Part shown: positions 5,865 through 6,559 of the stretch, in pieces
How the letters are laid out: each line of letters begins with the position of its first letter
How positions within the stretch are numbered: the stretch's first letter is position 1
Assembly (NCBI GenBank): GCA_026708165.1
Contig: JAPOVO010000420.1
Location: forward strand, 1 to 6,559
DNA: 6,559 bases
Reading direction: 5' to 3'
Source of the DNA: Chloroflexota bacterium
GTDB taxonomy: Bacteria > Chloroflexota > UBA11872 > VXNJ01
Notes under the pieces: model-generated
Told to the model about the DNA's origin: nothing
What the model saw: the letters and a program-made list of their open reading frames with translations, nothing else
The model's database searches: none
Made by a program: the position numbers and the translations under genes

Positions 5865-6209
5865 ATGGAGCGAGCATTTTTCACGTTGAGGCTCAATCGC
5901 GGATTCGAGGACGAATACGATCGTGTCCACAAGGAGGTGTGGCCTTCGGTCCTGCAGGCGCTCGGCGACTGCGGAATCGCGAACTTCAGCATATTTCGAG
6001 ACGGGACGACTCTCTATTTCTTCATGGAGGCGGCGGATTTCCGGCGGTCCATGAGGATTCTCAACGAAGACCCTGAGCATACGCGCTGGAACCAGGTGCA
6101 CAGCCATTTCTTCGAATACTCAGTTAGCCCTAACAGTGGGGACGCCGAGTTTCCGCTGATACCCGAAGTATTTCGATTCGAGGCGAACTCCTCTAGCAGC
6201 GAGAAGTAG
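5865..6209 (+). CDS. L-rhamnose mutarotase (RhaM) family protein
   Basis: RhaM interconverts the alpha and beta anomers of L-rhamnose in the cytoplasm so that isomerisation is not limited by slow spontaneous mutarotation. From the ATG at 5865 the protein has 114 residues, against about 104 for E. coli RhaM. From memory of the E. coli protein, the key residues align without a gap: Tyr 18 and His 22 (catalytic pair), then Trp 26-Pro 27. Asn 40-Phe 41 falls in the second strand, Trp 75 in the R-W motif, and the ending E-V-F-R-F matches EVFYLP. A Ser-rich tail of about eight residues is extra. The small dimeric alpha/beta-barrel fold is shared with other families, so the exact sugar is not certain. 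No rhamnose isomerase, kinase or aldolase is present in the window. The 32-residue extension to 5769 lacks family resemblance and was rejected. Confidence 0.85.
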   Translation: MERAFFTLRLNRGFEDEYDRVHKEVWPSVLQALGDCGIANFSIFRDGTTLYFFMEAADFRRSMRILNEDPEHTRWNQVHSHFFEYSVSPNSGDAEFPLIPEVFRFEANSSSSEK

Positions 6210-6244
6210 CACTGTTGACTGGAAGCCGGTTAGACACCAGTGTC
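6210..6244 (+). repeat. Stem-loop directly after the mutarotase stop codon
   Basis: The inner stem pairs 6216-6222 with 6226-6232 (two G:U pairs, three-base loop). The outer stem pairs CACTG (6210-6214) with CAGTG (6238-6242). A competing near-palindrome, GACAC-CA-GTGTC at 6233-6244, overlaps the 3' side. No T-run follows. It may protect the 3' end of the mutarotase message, and the near-palindrome may be an operator for the gene at 6481. Confidence 0.35.
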
Positions 6245-6378
6245 CGCTGACATCTAGTACGGCGGAATACATGCTGCGACGACGGGCCGCCAGGTAGCAG
6301 TTGAATGAAGCGTTGGCGTGGTCCTGTTTGCGGGTTCCGCCGATGTCTAGGTTGCTATCTCTCAGCCAAGGTCGAGGT

Positions 6379-6413
6379 AAAAAGGACTCCGGCCTGTGGC
6401 GGCGGCAGTCCTT
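6379..6413 (-). terminator. Hairpin with T-run, reads as an intrinsic terminator on the minus strand
   Basis: AAGGACT (6382-6388) pairs perfectly with AGTCCTT (6407-6413) around an 18-base GC-rich loop that can pair further inside. On the minus strand the stem runs into five T residues (6383-6379), the layout of a Rho-independent terminator. On the plus strand only two T residues follow. It would stop antisense transcription coming from the right. Its plus-strand 3' arm overlaps the -35 box at 6412. Confidence 0.4.
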
Positions 6414-6440
6414 GACAGGGACGAGCGACATCGCAATGAT
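6412..6440 (+). promoter_or_regulatory. Sigma-70-type promoter for the flavin monooxygenase gene
   Basis: A perfect -35 TTGACA (6412-6417) is followed after exactly 17 bases by AATGAT (6435-6440), which matches four of six -10 positions. Transcription would start near 6447, leaving a leader of about 34 bases before the ATG at 6481. This is the best promoter match in the window and indicates that the monooxygenase gene is its own transcription unit rather than part of the mutarotase transcript. Confidence 0.55.
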
Positions 6441-6480
6441 CGGCCTACTGTGCGTTGGGCGAGGACGGGGGAAGCGATAA

Positions 6481-6559
6481 ATGAAGCTTGAGATGTTCCA
6501 CCTGTGTCCTTACAGGAATCTCCCCAAAGACTTTCGGGAAAAGTACCACAGCGTCTGGG
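6481..6559 (+). CDS. Luciferase-like (LLM class) flavin-dependent monooxygenase, N-terminal 26 residues only
   Basis: The frame stays open to the window edge. The ATG is preceded by GGGGGAA (6467-6473) with seven bases of spacing. The first residues, M-K-L-E-M-F-H-L then PYRNLP and a R-E-K-Y-H-S-V-W ending, resemble the start of a bacterial luciferase-like monooxygenase group that usually opens with MPYRDLP and a YxSVW segment. Such enzymes use reduced flavin and oxygen to oxidise organic substrates. They are strongly expanded in SAR202-type Chloroflexota. Substrate and exact subfamily cannot be judged from 26 residues. Confidence 0.7.
   Translation, partial: MKLEMFHLCPYRNLPKDFREKYHSVW

Noticed and set aside
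545..6237. Eleven-base word CGGTTAGACAC shared by two intergenic sites (545-555 and 6227-6237)
   Set aside because: A few 11-base matches are expected by chance in 6.5 kb and the flanks differ, so I do not treat it as a regulatory repeat.

Overview
The window most likely comes from a Chloroflexota bacterium, probably an environmental lineage of the Dehalococcoidia/SAR202 kind. Three things point there. The solute-binding lipoprotein has a twin-arginine signal followed by a Val/Glu/Lys-rich repeat tether, a style common in that phylum. A flavin-dependent luciferase-like monooxygenase begins at the right edge, and these are abundant in SAR202-type genomes. The base composition is moderately GC-rich, judged by eye. 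The phylum call is an inference from protein style; there is no rRNA or marker gene here.

Layout: 1-56 is the 3' part of a tRNA-Gly(TCC) gene. 57-600 is a 544-base stretch without a convincing gene; it holds a GC palindrome, one possible promoter and an unused Shine-Dalgarno-like sequence. 601-3969 is a three-gene CUT1-type carbohydrate ABC importer operon on the + strand: binding lipoprotein, MalF/UgpA-like permease and MalG/UgpE-like permease. A large stem-loop lies between the first two genes. No ATPase gene is present. 4001-5008 (minus strand, convergent) encodes a lipoprotein with a zinc-protease-like motif whose first metal-binding His is replaced by Ile. 5218-5712 (plus strand, divergent from it) encodes a small helical lipoprotein of unknown function. 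5865-6209 encodes an L-rhamnose mutarotase (RhaM) family protein with the catalytic Tyr/His pair intact. 6210-6480 is an intergenic region with stem-loops and a good sigma-70-like promoter. 6481 to the edge is the start of a luciferase-like flavin monooxygenase.

How they may work together: the importer would bind a sugar or sugar-like solute outside the membrane and move it in, using an ATPase encoded elsewhere. The mutarotase suggests, without proving, that a 6-deoxyhexose such as L-rhamnose is handled nearby. The two divergent lipoproteins look like an unrelated envelope pair placed between these functions. They are the least explained part of the window. I found no CRISPR array, insertion sequence, toxin-antitoxin pair or phage gene.
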